Positions 12,158-22,924 of a DNA stretch of 60,000 nt are shown in pieces. Position numbers and translations under genes: made by a program. A model generated the notes under the pieces. That model did no database searches. It was not told the origin of the DNA and saw only the letters and a program-made list of their open reading frames with translations. The stretch is taken from NCBI GenBank assembly GCA_949358305.1, contig OX442316.1:12154001-12214000 (forward strand), given 5' to 3'. Each line of letters begins with the position of its first letter. Position 1 is the first letter of the stretch. Source of the DNA: Strigamia acuminata (taxonomy: Eukaryota > Arthropoda > Chilopoda > Geophilomorpha > Linotaeniidae).

Positions 12158-15100
12158 ATGTATCTGAAGCTTTGGAAATTTGTGTTAGTTGTGGCAATTT
12201 TGTTTTTGGTGATAATTCCATGTTGTTTGTGGAATATCGTTCTCAGCTTGTGTCTGACACTTTTCTCATGTGCTCTCGCCTCCTACTACCTGACTAAACA
12301 TTTCCTACACAGAAACACCACTATCCCTTCGGCTGTCATTCTCGACGTGCTGAAAAAATTCCGAACAGAAAAACATTCTTCGAGGAGCAGCTCATCTTGC
12401 CGGGACCGCGAGCGGGACCCCGACAAAGACAAACAAGGCGGGGCCATGAAATTAATCGAAAGTCAAATCTATGGAGCGCATTGTACAACAAACGTAACCA
12501 TAGATAGTTGTATCCACTTCATCATGCGAGATTTCGTCAACTCGTGGTATCAAAATCTCAGCTACCACAATCAATTTTCAAACGAAATTTATTATTTAAT
12601 GGAAGATCTATCCGTTGCCTTAACGTCGAGACTTAGGAAAGTGAATAAATACAACGCCGTCAAGAAATTCATTCGTCTGTATCATATTTATTTCAAGCAG
12701 TATTTAGAAGCGGTGGAGAAAGTTCGTGCGGGAAATAATCGAGAGACAATTTTCCAGTGTTTAGCCGAGACACAAAGCGTTGAGGACAAGTTCGAGCATT
12801 GGCATCGCGCTCTCAAAGACTCAGATTCGGAGATCTTCTACATGCGAAGCGTCATTAACACTTTGCTCGAAATCCTGACACCTGTTGATATCCGAGTGTG
12901 TGTTTTAAGCCGACATATCTTGGCAGAAATCCTCGTGAGAAACGTCATGATTCCATTGATGGATTTCTTATCAAATCCAGACTGGCTGAACAGAAAACTG
13001 ATAATTTTATTATCGGAAGCGACAGAAGTTTGCTCGAGTAACGAAAACGTTAATAGCTGTAGCGTGAGCGTGCCGGACGATGAAATCGAACGACATTCCC
13101 CACAAGATGAGAAATTAAGTCAACATTCGGACGACGCGAGCAAGGAAACTGTAAATTTTGTTGAAGAAAACACCCAAGTTGTTGAATCTGAGGAATTAAC
13201 GAGTGAAATCGGGTCGACCGAGACGCTAAATGAGTCGCAAACGATTGTAAATAACGGTAAATTGCCGGCGAGTGATGAGAGTACTTGTAATACGGTACGA
13301 ACCGAGAAATTGGCCACTCAGAACTGTAGATTTGCGAGGAAAAGTAGCATCGTCGATACCAGAGCCGGCGGTTCGAACGGGAAAACCGAATCGCTAATTC
13401 CCACTTCGAAGTCTTTGGAACATTTGAGTAGTTTGTTTATGAACAAGTTAAGCGATATGGAGAAACCGATCGAATACATCACGGAAAATCTTGCTCAGTA
13501 CTTTCGAATTTCGAACGATCACACCAAATGCCCGAAATCGGACGACTCCGGTTCGGAACCTTCGAAAAGTCGAAGAGAATCGACCATATCTCGTGATAAC
13601 GAAGCGAAAAGTGATTGTGACACATCCAAGAGCATTTCGTCGGCTTTGGGAAATGCAATGATGGCGTCCACCGGGCCTGTCTTAAGTGACAAATTGGACA
13701 ATTTAGAAGTGTCAAATTTAACTCACACGGCTAAAGATTGTCTCCGATTGCCACTTGAAGACAGCTCAACTCAAAATCTCTGCCAAACTTCTGTCGACGG
13801 GAACAATTCGAGAGATAATTGCAAATTGAGATTAAATTTGAAGTCGCCCGCTGCTTATTTTTTCCATCCAACTTGCAAAGTAATAAAATTACTCGATATC
13901 TGATTTGAAATATCTTGATTTTAGAAAACAATTATATTCTTTTTTATCTAGTGTAATTTATCTTAATTTTAACTAATTTTGATTTTTTTTCTTCTTTCAG
14001 ACACCTCAGTCTCTCGAAGGTTCTGACGGTGTATTGGAAGCTGTAGAAATGTCTCCGGACAGTCGTTGTTTTATGAATTTACACATTCCACGGACAGAAA
14101 TTGCGGAGGAATCCAACGGGAGCGGACAATATGCATTATATTGCATCGAAGTAAGCATTTGAGTTTTTGATTTAATTATGAATTTTATTAATTTTAAATT
14201 TTTGCTTAGTACGAAGCTTGGTTTCTTGATAATACTCCGACAACCAGCACCTCTGATTCATGCCCGTACGTGGATGTGGCTGAACACAGAATGGTTTTAC
14301 AAGGAAGTCAAGTGAAAAGGCGATTCAGGGAATTTTGCACACTTCATTCGCGTTTAGAAGAGAATTCACGCTTGCGACAACATTTACAAGACTTCCAAAA
14401 GCCCAATCGATGGTTAAGTTTGCCTTTCAATAAGACGGATAGAGAAACGATAGAAGACAGAAGAACGTCTTTAGAAAAATATTTACAAGTAAATCGATCA
14501 ATTCATTTTAAAATATAGTAACTCAATCTTAAATGTAAATTGAATATTTCAGAAATTAATAAGTAAAGAAGAATTAGCTGCAAGTAGCGAACTGCGAGAG
14601 TTTCTAGCTTACGGTAGTGACGCTAGTATTGCTTACGTGAAGAAAGTTCCAGACAGTATGGTTCCACGAATTGATAAAGTAATTTGTGGTTTAATATTCG
14701 TGCGTGAGTTGTCTCTAAATATTATTGTATTCAGTTTTTAGTCCGAAAGGTGTCGGGAATGTTGGAAAAAATTCGGACAGCGCTTCCAACACTTCCTTCT
14801 GAAACGAGTCCGACTGAACATAAACGGGGTTTTCTAGGCTTTCAATTTGGCTATCAGGACGACAGTTATTCTATACTCTTACAATTTGGATTTACCGAGA
14901 AAGATGTACGATTCAATAATAACAAAAATATAATAACAAATTTTAATAATTTTTAATAATTTAAATTTTGTAGGTAAATAATATCGAGGAGCATCTCAGA
15001 AAATTTATAAACAATAGTCAGTACGGAGAGTTAGCGGAAGAAATGACAAATGCAATTAAAGAAATACCAACGCCGACTACTCCGATTACACCTACGCCTG

Positions 15101-15933
15101 CGAATTTAAGTTTTGATTATAATCAGAAAAATGTTAATCACGTTTCTGATAATTGTAATGTCAATACTGCGTTATTAATAAGTAATTGTTCGCTATTTTG
15201 CGCCTTAAATGGATATTAAACAGTGATTACTTTATTGCAGAACAAATGACGGCGATTGATTCCGAAGTACCTTTGACAAGTTCTATATTAAATCTGTTTA
15301 TTGATCTAATGAGTAAAACGGACACAATTTTGAAAAAAGAAAGACTGTTGTTAGTTTTTAAGCTTTTGAATGGGAAACTAATGGAAAGGTTTGACTCTAG
15401 TCATGTAATTTTGCATTTTAATGTTTAATTTTTTTGTTTATTATAGCTGGCTTCGTGACAAAATAGACGAATACACGACCAATGAGGTGTGCATTCGATA
15501 CGTTGGGCGGATACGAGATGCCATTTGGCCCGGTGGTTTATTACCCATGGAACCCGACGTCGAGAGATCGGAAGAAGAAAAGTGCCAAACTAAAGAGCAA
15601 ACGATTCACTGCCTCCAAAGGTTTTTACCTGGTAATTTTTTAATGAAAAATACTGGAGGAATGTGTTTTATTTATTTTTTATTGTAAATTATAGCGATTC
15701 TCCCAGTTATCATTGAAAAACATTCGTACGAAATGTGTATTGAATTATTTTTGGATTCTCTACAGCATTCGAAATTGTTGAGGTAATTTGTTGACGAACG
15801 GTAATTGTTTTTATTTATTTATTTTTATTTTTCCAGGCATTTTTTCTATAATGTTTTTGATCTCATTATTGACGTTTTGGCTCCTGAAACGAAATCTGAA
15901 AATTTCCAATCGAGGCTCGCTTGCGTTGTATAA
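12158..15933 (+). CDS. SNX19: Sorting nexin 19-like PXA-PX-nexin C protein
   Basis: Ten exons (12158-13879, 14001-14150, 14210-14488, 14553-14678, 14735-14905, 14974-15181, 15241-15388, 15447-15631, 15695-15782, 15837-15933) give 1,057 residues; human SNX19 has 992. Residues 4-45 form a double hydrophobic hairpin, the membrane anchor. A PXA domain follows (IMRDFVNSWYQNLS, MIPLMDFLSNPDWLNRKL), then a long Ser/Glu-rich linker. The PX domain includes RRFREFCTLHSRLEE. The nexin C domain includes YVGRIRDAIWPGGLLPMEP and LQRFLPAILPV. There is no RGS domain, which separates it from SNX13, SNX14 and SNX25. SNX19 tethers ER to endosome/lysosome membranes. The large first exon holds PXA plus linker; the other introns are short. 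Confidence 0.92.
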
Positions 15934-17110
15934 GAAAAGAAATATTCCAGTGAAGGGATGATGGTTCATGAGTCATGACTAAGCCAAATTGACAACATAA
16001 ATTTAAAAAAAATAATAATAGTCTTTAACGAAGCATTCAAAACATGTATATATTGATTGTTAGATAGGTTGTCCTTTTTTTTTTCAATAACGATGTGATT
16101 TTTGTCGATTATTAACGTATTTATTAGCTTTTAAATTATTGCTGTTGCTAAGAAGCAATATAAATTGCCGTTTTGTGTGGATATATAAATATATGTATAT
16201 TTCTTTTTGTTGAGGCGAATTTTTTGTTTTTCTCTTCGAAATAATATCCACGGCGATTATATCTTATTGTATACGTTTTCCAAACAGTGGATTCACATTC
16301 ATACAATCAGTAATGTATTATTGATCGTATCGGTGACGAGGTCGGTCCATGGCACTTTTGTCTCATTATTAGATGAGGAGTTATAGCAAACACTCGTTCC
16401 TAATACTGTGCAGGTTATGCTTTTTTCAAATGAATGAAATGTTATGTTTTTAATTTTTTTTGTGTTCTGCGTCAGGGTTTAATGTGATTCAAAATTTCTG
16501 TATGTTTTTTGTTTTCTAGTTATTTTTTATTGATATTACTTCAATTATTTTTTGTGTGTTTAATATAATCTTGTTTTTGTGCGCGTGTTCACTGTAAATT
16601 ATGGGAATTGTAAATTTTGTAAGACACGTAATGATGCCAAGTATTAATGATATTACAAGTAGCTATTCTAGTGATAAAAATTCGTATATGTATATATGAT
16701 AAGTTTTACTCATTAATCGGGTAAAACATACGAAAAGTATAACTGCTAATTGCATTGCAGGACATATTGTACATGTTAATATTTATTGTGAAGTGTTATT
16801 AGTTAGTTAGACGAAATATAATCAAACCAAACAACATGCCGGTGCAACCGTGATCGTACTCAATGCTCTAATCATTTGGATACAAAATTTGGAGGAAAAA
16901 ATATTTTTTTAATTGTATATGGCATTCGGTCAGTTTGCCAACTTTTGTCATTTATTTTGAAAAGTAAAAAAATTAGATGTTTGAAGTTGTAAAATAAATA
17001 CGATGTAGCAACAAGTTGCATTATATTTTATTCCACATTAAAAAAACCAATGCAAATTATAAAAAGAGGGAAAAATAACTTCTGGTTTATAAACAAAATT
17101 TTTTTTTTAA
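15934..17110. other. SNX19 3' region and intergenic DNA without a gene
   Basis: AT-rich sequence with no coding signal on either strand. It probably includes the SNX19 3' UTR; AATAAA words occur near 16991. No transposon ends were recognised before 17220. Confidence 0.5.
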
Positions 17111-17222
17111 ATTTATGTATCTTTTTAATATTCGCGACCGGTCACGATCAGTCACTTCCGTTGAGAACGTCAGACACTTTTCCAAGCACTTTTCCCATCA
17201 TATCCAAGTTCACAGATTAGAG

Positions 17223-17530
17223 CAGGGGTTCCCAAACTTTTTAGCATCGCGCCTCACTTTTTAAGTAAGGCGATCTTCTGCGCCCCACTTCTACTACCAG
17301 TGCATTAAATTTTTAAAAAATATACTACTAAAAAGAAAAAAGAAATTTTTATATAATTTTGCATAAAACTTTGTATAATTTTTTATATAATTTTATAAAA
17401 TTTTGGTTAAAAATTTACAAAAGTTTGCAAAATAAGCTTTTTTTATTTAGGCATGTATGATGGGTGCCGCCCACCAATAATCAGCTCGCGCCCCACCAGT
17501 GAGGCGCACCTCACCGTTTGGGAAACCCTG
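17223..17530. mobile_element. Short non-autonomous hAT-like element
   Basis: A 308-bp element with terminal inverted repeats CAGGGGTTCCCAAAC and GTTTGGGAAACCCTG. Its 8-bp flanks GATTAGAG (17215-17222) and GATCACAG (17531-17538) agree at 6 of 8 positions, as expected for a decayed 8-bp target duplication. TIRs of this kind and 8-bp duplications are typical of hAT elements. There is no transposase ORF inside. Confidence 0.72.
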
Positions 17531-17561
17531 GATCACAGTATACTGTGCCCTGGATTAGAGG

Positions 17562-18672
17562 AATACACAGATGCGTCACTTCTCCAAAATCCTTTGTTCT
17601 CCGCGTGATCCAGAGAAAAACAGCACACCAAGCGGGCGGTACTTTCCTTACAGGAACACGTTCACGGCGAATTTATGTTGGCGGACGGAGGTTGGTTTGT
17701 TGCGGCCAACAGATCCAAACTCCGTCCAAATGTTAAAAATGTTAAAAATGTTAAGGGGCCGTCCATAAATTACGTAACGCCTTAAGGGGGGGGGGAGGGG
17801 GTTTTGAATTTTGTTACGGGTTGTTACGATGGGGGAGGGGGGAGTTCGCAATAATGTTACGTAACTTATTTTTTTTTTGAAATTTTGAAATTCTGAAATT
17901 TTGAAATTTTTATATTTTTAAAAACTGAAAATTTTACTTTATGAATAATTGCTTTTTGAGTTATTATTCTTTTTTTTAGGATAAAATTGAAAAATAGTCA
18001 TTATTAAATAAAAATTGTATTTATATTTAGTGTACCGTACATCAAAATTGGGGGGGGGGGGGTGGTTAGTTTCGTTACGTAATATTCTAGGGGGGGGGGT
18101 TTATGGATTTGTTACGACCTTGTTACAGGGGGGGGGGGGGAGGGGGTCTAAAAGTCCAAAAATTAGCGTTACGTAATTTATGGACGGCCCCTAATTTCCA
18201 TAATTGAAAATGGTTTATCCTTTTAGTTTTGCAATTATGGTATAACTATTGTTTCGATAAAAAAAAATGTTTTCTTTATTTGCAAAGAGTTTTTTTTTTA
18301 AAAAAATTTATGATTCTTGATTGGCCGACAGTACGTGTTTAGATGCCGCCGAAAACCACAATTATCACGGCCAATGAAGAATCATAATTTTTTCTTAAAA
18401 AAAAACTCTTTGAAAATAAAGAAAACATTTTTTTTTTTATCGAAACAATAGTTATAATTGCAGAACTAAAAGGATAAACCATTTTCAATTATGGAAATTA
18501 ACATTTTTAACATTTTAACATTTGGACGGAGTTTGGATCTGTTAGCCGCAACAAACCAACCTCTGTCCGCCAACATAAATTCGCCGTAAACGTGTTCCTG
18601 TAGGGAAAGTACCGCCCGCTTAGTGCGCTGTTTTTCTCCGATCACGTGGAGAAGTGACTCATCTGTGTCCAA
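17562..18672. repeat. Large foldback palindrome interrupted by an insertion
   Basis: The left arm (17562-17754, continuing 18192-18330) is the reverse complement of the right arm (about 18355-18672). Shared words include CGGACGGAGGTTGGTTTGTTGC against GCAACAAACCAACCTCTGTCCG, and the AAATGG/TTATCC segment against its complement near 18475. The loop is only about 25-30 bp. The arms differ at scattered bases, so this is not a recent perfect palindrome. The long ORFs on both strands are mirror images and not genes. Confidence 0.85.
17755..18191. mobile_element. 437-bp MITE with 26-bp TIRs and TAA target duplication (PIF/Harbinger-like)
   Basis: Both ends carry GGGGCCGTCCATAAATTACG in inverted orientation, extending to about 26 bp. 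TAA flanks both ends (17752-17754, 18192-18194). The interior has long G runs, a diverged inner copy of the GTTACGTAA motif and no ORF. A 3-bp TAA duplication and GGG-starting TIRs fit PIF/Harbinger. The superfamily call is an inference; the boundaries are not, because the uninterrupted site survives in the other palindrome arm. Confidence 0.83.
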
Positions 18673-18690
18673 GGTGTCCAAGGTAACTAA

Positions 18691-18726
18691 ATCATATCAT
18701 ATCATATCATATCATATCATATCATA
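18691..18726. repeat. (ATCAT)n microsatellite
   Basis: Seven uninterrupted copies of a 5-bp unit between the foldback element and the start exon of the truncated RpL7 copy. Confidence 0.95.
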
Positions 18727-19269
18727 CCATTCATACCATCCGTAGTATTGCACCACCATGTCTGGCAGGTATGCTTTTCGAGAAAATTTAACTTTTATCT
18801 GCTAACAACCTAACATCAGCGTTAAACTCAAACCTATTTTTCATTTTGGTGAATTTTTGTGTTATTTATGAAGCTAAGCGATGATCTAGGTAGAAAATTT
18901 AAGAGATACTCTATCGGTTAGAAAGCCGGACAATTTGTCTGTCTTGTGGACTGGTTGACCGCTTTTAGCGAGGATCTGTCCACGCTGGAAGTGATTTCTC
19001 GTTACGAAAAATTGAATTAGTTGTACGTTGTACGTTGTAAATAGAAGGGAAGTTTTTTTTTCCACGGGTCTATATTTGATATGCCATCTCATTACAAATT
19101 TTGTTATTGTTTTTTCTGTTACAGGAAAGTACCACAGAAGACTGCTGCTAAGCCCGCAAAGCCTAAACCAGCGCCAGCACCAAAAGCACCGGCCAAACCA
19201 AAACCCAAAGTGGCTGCGCCGAAGCCCAAACTCCCCCCGAAGATAATCGTAAAAATCGAATTGCGCTAG

Positions 19270-20199
19270 TTTAAAAGGTAAAGCAGCAGTCTATCGACAG
19301 TCTATCTCTCGACAGGCTATCTGTGGACAAAATATTCACCACAGCATTCTCTCGACAGTCAATCCCTCGACACAATGTCCAGCCCAAGCATTCTCTCGAC
19401 AGTCCTCCTTGGTCTATCTCCCGACCTGTCCCAGACAGTCAATTTCTGGACAAAATCTTAATGGCTCAACGACCACCTGTGGTCAGCCTGGGGCCTCCAC
19501 CTGAAACGGTGACTCTAACCCATATGCTCTAACCCTCTCTGCCTCAATTTTGACCTCCAAATGGGTTTATATTTTTATTTTATTTTATTAATTCAATGTT
19601 TTTTTTTTTGTAGAAGTGGCTACATTGAAGATGTAGGCGGCAAACTGACTTTTTTTTTCTTTCTAAATTATTATTCTATATGGTTAATTTTTTTTTTTTG
19701 CAATTCTTATTGTACTAGAGTCTCTCCACATAAAATAAAATAAAAAACATAAAATAAATAAAAATTGCTTTATTCTTCTTTCTTTTTCTTACAAACAACA
19801 GTTAGAGATGGAATGTTGAACAAGCCGTGAACCGTAAACAACCAAAAAACCAATTTATTTTATGTTTTTCTCACTTTTTTATTCGATTTTATCGGTTTTT
19901 TTAAAATATGTTTTTATCACTTTTTTAATCGTTTTTATCACTCTTCGGGTGCCGCGGTTGAATCCATCCGAGCCGCCGAGCTTGCCCGTGGCCGTTCCTA
20001 TCACGATCATTCGGTGTTTGATGCATATGGCGGTAATGTCTTCGCCCACGATCATTTTGGGGTAGAATTTGTAGAATTCGCCGTCCCAAATTACAATTCA
20101 ATTACAATTCTGATTTAACACTAGAAATATAAATTCGATTCTGTTTTCTCACGATTTGTATTCCCCTAATCTGTGACCATGACTACGTTAAACGCAATT
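19270..20199. other. Spacer between RpL7 copies, CTCGACAG-rich then AT-rich
   Basis: From 19280 to 19450 the word CTCGACAG or CTATC(T)CTCGACAG recurs with irregular spacing. The remainder is AT-rich and probably contains the 3' end of a transcript: AATAAA words occur near 19736-19757. No intact gene was found; one coding-like fragment is listed separately. Confidence 0.45.
19938..20090 (-). pseudogene. Isolated coding-like fragment resembling a beta-propeller blade
   Basis: This stretch is much richer in GC than its surroundings. On the minus strand it reads WDGEFYKFYPKMIVGEDI then ICIKHRMIVIGTATGKLGG, which looks like one WD40/VPS41-type blade. No splice-linked exons are visible on either side. 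A relic of a retroposed or duplicated gene is the best guess; the family assignment is weak. Confidence 0.35.
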
Positions 20200-20323
20200 T
20201 ATGTATCTTTTTATTATTTGCGACCGGTCACGATCGGTCACTTCCGTTGAGAACGTCAGTCACTTCTCCCATCATTCCCACATTGTTGTTACGTCAGTTC
20301 CGACTTATCGGCTTCGCACCACC

Positions 20324-22391
20324 ATGGCTGACAGGTATGATTTTGGATAAAATTTAACTTTTATCTGCTAACATCAGCGTTAAACTCAAACCTATTTTTC
20401 ATTTTGGTGAATTTTTGTGTTATTTATGAAGCTAAGCGATGATCTAGGTAGAAAATTTAAGAGATACTCTATCGGTTAGAAAGCCGGACAATTTTTCTGT
20501 CTCGTGGAATAAATGTCCGCTTTTAGCGAGGATCCGTCCACGCTGGAAGTGATTTCTCGTTATGAAACATTGAATTAGTTGTACGTTGTACGTTGTAGAT
20601 ATTGCTAAGAAAATGTGATAGACATTTAGAAACATCGTTATTTTAGTAGTTGAATCGGTTAATCTTGTTATTGCCCTAATTTATGTACATTTAATATGCC
20701 ATCTCATTACAAATTTTGTTATTGTTTTCTCTGTTACAGCAAAGAACCACAGAAGACTGCGAAACCCGCGAAATCTGCTGATGCTAAGCCCGCAAAGCCT
20801 AAACCAGCAGCAAAAGCAGCGGCCAAACCCGACCAGGCCAAACCAAAACCCGCAAAATCGGCTGAGGCAAAACCTAAACCTGCGGCGAAACCGGCTGAGG
20901 CGAAGCCCAAACCTTCGGCAAAACCGGCCGAGGCGAAGCCCAAACCTTCGGCAAAGTCGACTGAAGCAAAGCCCAAACCTTCGGCAAAACCGGCTGAGGC
21001 GAAGCCCAAACCTTCGGCAAAGTCGACTGCAGCAAAGCCCAAACCTGCGGCAAAATCGACTGAGGCAAAGCCCAAACCTTCAGTTAAATCAACCGAAGTA
21101 AAGGCCAAACCTTCAGTAAAATCGACTGACGCAAAGCCCAAACCCGCCGCGAAAGCTCAGTCTAAAACTGACGCGAAGCCAGCTGGAAAAGTCGCATCGA
21201 AATCGAAATCGATTGGAAAAGTAGCAGCAAAATCGAAATCGATTGGAAAAGTCGTAGCCAAGCCGAAATCAGTTTCGAAACCTTTGAAGGGTGCTCTAAA
21301 GAAAACAGCTGCACCGAAGAAGGTGAACGTAAAGCCATCAGCGGCCGTCAAACGTCCAGCCAAGGACAACAAGGAGGTAGCAGCGAAACGAAAGAAGGAA
21401 GATGTGAAAAAAGATGGTGAGGAAAAGAAGAAGGATGGAGGAGAACCGATGACCGTTGACGGAAAGAAATTACCCCGAGTTCCCGAGGGAATTTTGAAGA
21501 AACGTAAGAGGAATGCCGAATTAAAAGCCCGAAGAATAAAGCACACGCTTTTAAACGCCAGGGTAAGCTGTGATGAAATGAATTAAATTTTAATTGATTA
21601 AATTTTGAAACTGAAATTATTTTTTTTACAGAGGCGCAAAGCCAGACGGCAGGAGATTTTTAGACGAGCTGAGAAATACGTGATGGAATACAAACGCAAA
21701 GAGAGAGACGAAATTCGTTTGTCGCGCATGGCGAGAAACAAAAAGAGTTTTTACGTCCCTGCCGAACCCAAATTGGCTTTTGTTATTCGTATTCGTGGGT
21801 ACGCATCGGTTTTTAATCAATTTTGTTATGATTTAATTTAATTTTTTAATTTAATTTTTGTTTTATTTTTAGTATAAATGGTGTGAGCCCGAAAGTGCGA
21901 AAGATTTTGCAACTGCTCCGTCTTCGTCAAATAAACAACGGAATTTTCTTGAAGATTAATAAGGCTACCATTAATATGCTTCGAATTGCTGAACCATACG
22001 TCACTTGGGGGTAATGTTGCGATAAATTTATGATCCGGTGCGAGGAGATTAATTTTTTTTTTATGTTTTTAGTTACCCTAACTTGAAATCTGTGCGCGAG
22101 TTGATTTACAAACGTGGTTATGGAAAGATTAATCACAGGCGAACAGCTTTGACGGAAAACTTGCTCGTTGAGAAAAAGTTGGGTAAATGCAACATCATCT
22201 GCATGGAAGATTTGATCCATGAAATTTTTACTGTTGGTAAATACTTCAAACCGGCATCCAACTTCCTTTGGCCGTTCAAGTTGAGCAATCCAACTGGTGG
22301 TTGGCGCAGGAAGACAAATCATTACGTCGAGGGCGGTGATTTCGGTTGTCGGGAGGATAAAATCAACATTCTTTTACGTAGAATGATTTAA
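20324..22391 (+). CDS. RpL7: 60S ribosomal protein L7 (uL30) with a long Lys/Ala/Pro N-terminal extension
   Basis: Five exons (20324-20334, 20740-21562, 21632-21798, 21873-22010, 22073-22391) give 485 residues, about twice the usual 245-260. The C-terminal 250 residues are ordinary L7: [78 protein letters not shown] and the end [19 protein letters not shown]. The first 235 residues are histone-H1-like: repeats of [11 protein letters not shown], then KSKSIGKV repeats, then a Lys/Glu block. H1-like extensions are known on several insect ribosomal proteins such as L22 and L23a; one on L7 is unexpected. Exon 1 encodes only MAD plus part of a codon. A truncated duplicate lies upstream. Confidence 0.93.
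20860..21140 (+). repeat. In-frame 33-bp repeats encoding [11 protein letters not shown] units
   Basis: About eight degenerate 33-bp units (GCGAAGCCCAAACCTTCGGC core) inside RpL7 exon 2 encode 11-residue units alternating between AKPAE and AKSTE. The repeat also leaves a 135-codon open frame on the minus strand (Gly/Phe/Ala-rich), which I treat as an antisense artefact. Confidence 0.85.
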
Positions 22392-22451
22392 AAATGTATT
22401 AACGAGTTGTTTTAAGACGGTAAAATAAACAATTTGAATGGAATATAATAG

Positions 22452-22453
<2 letters not shown>

Positions 22454-22488
<35 letters not shown>
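22454..22488. repeat. 35-base poly-T tract
   Basis: An uninterrupted run of 35 T just downstream of RpL7. It may be the poly-A tail of a minus-strand retroposed sequence. 22489-22924 has no gene I can identify; an open minus frame there lacks a family match. Confidence 0.6.
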
Positions 22489-22491
<3 letters not shown>

Positions 22492-22924
22492 CACATTGGA
22501 TCAAATACTCATTCAGAAATTAATTAGCGAAAAACATAATTACTGTAGTAATTACAAAGACTTAAGTTGATCTAACACGAGTCCGGATGAAAGTGCAAGT
22601 GTGCGTATTATGAACACAACTGCATACCACTTTAATATCTACCGGTAAATATTTTTTTAATCTAATTACTGCGAAATTTAAATTGTTATTGGTGGTCTTT
22701 ATCACAACATACATTCCTATCGCAATGTGACAAAAGCAGCAAGTAGTAGTCACATCTTGGGCCAATTCATTTGTCCAAGATGAGGCCACTAACAGATTAT
22801 TTCATTTTATCTTTATTTTTAAAAAAAATATTCCCATATTAATAGTTTTTTTAAAATTTTTATGACACCAAATACTCGTATACAAAAGAAGATTTAAACA
22901 ACATTATAAACATTATAAACAAAA

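Larger units (their letters stand above)
17111..19269 (+). pseudogene. Truncated, transposon-split duplicate of the RpL7 5' end
   Basis: Three blocks repeat the intact RpL7 gene downstream. Block 17111-17215 matches the promoter/5' UTR at about 20200-20280 (GCGACCGGTCACGATC, TTCCGTTGAGAACGTCAG). The start exon ATGTCTGGCAG at 18758-18768 matches 20324-20334, with its intron (18769-19124) nearly identical to RpL7 intron 1. Exon 2 at 19125-19269 starts [16 protein letters not shown], then diverges and stops after 51 total residues, so no ribosomal domain is present. About 1.5 kb of transposon DNA separates promoter from start codon. The small Lys/Pro/Ala frame is still open, so a short expressed peptide is possible, but a dead partial duplicate is more likely. 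Confidence 0.8.

Noticed and set aside
12073-12297. 74-codon ORF overlapping the SNX19 start
   Set aside because: Out of frame with SNX19 and lacking the hydrophobic anchor and PXA sequence that the 12158 frame gives.
18466-18681. 71-codon minus-strand ORF and its plus-strand counterpart at 17518-17768
   Set aside because: They are mirror copies in the two palindrome arms and lack resemblance to any protein.
20734-21141. 135-codon Gly/Phe/Ala-rich ORF on the minus strand
   Set aside because: It is the exact antisense of the RpL7 33-bp repeats; repeat periodicity keeps every frame open.
22562-22789. 75-codon minus-strand ORF downstream of the receptor gene, considered as an extra 3' exon
   Set aside because: It cannot be joined to the receptor exons in phase and has no recognised family.
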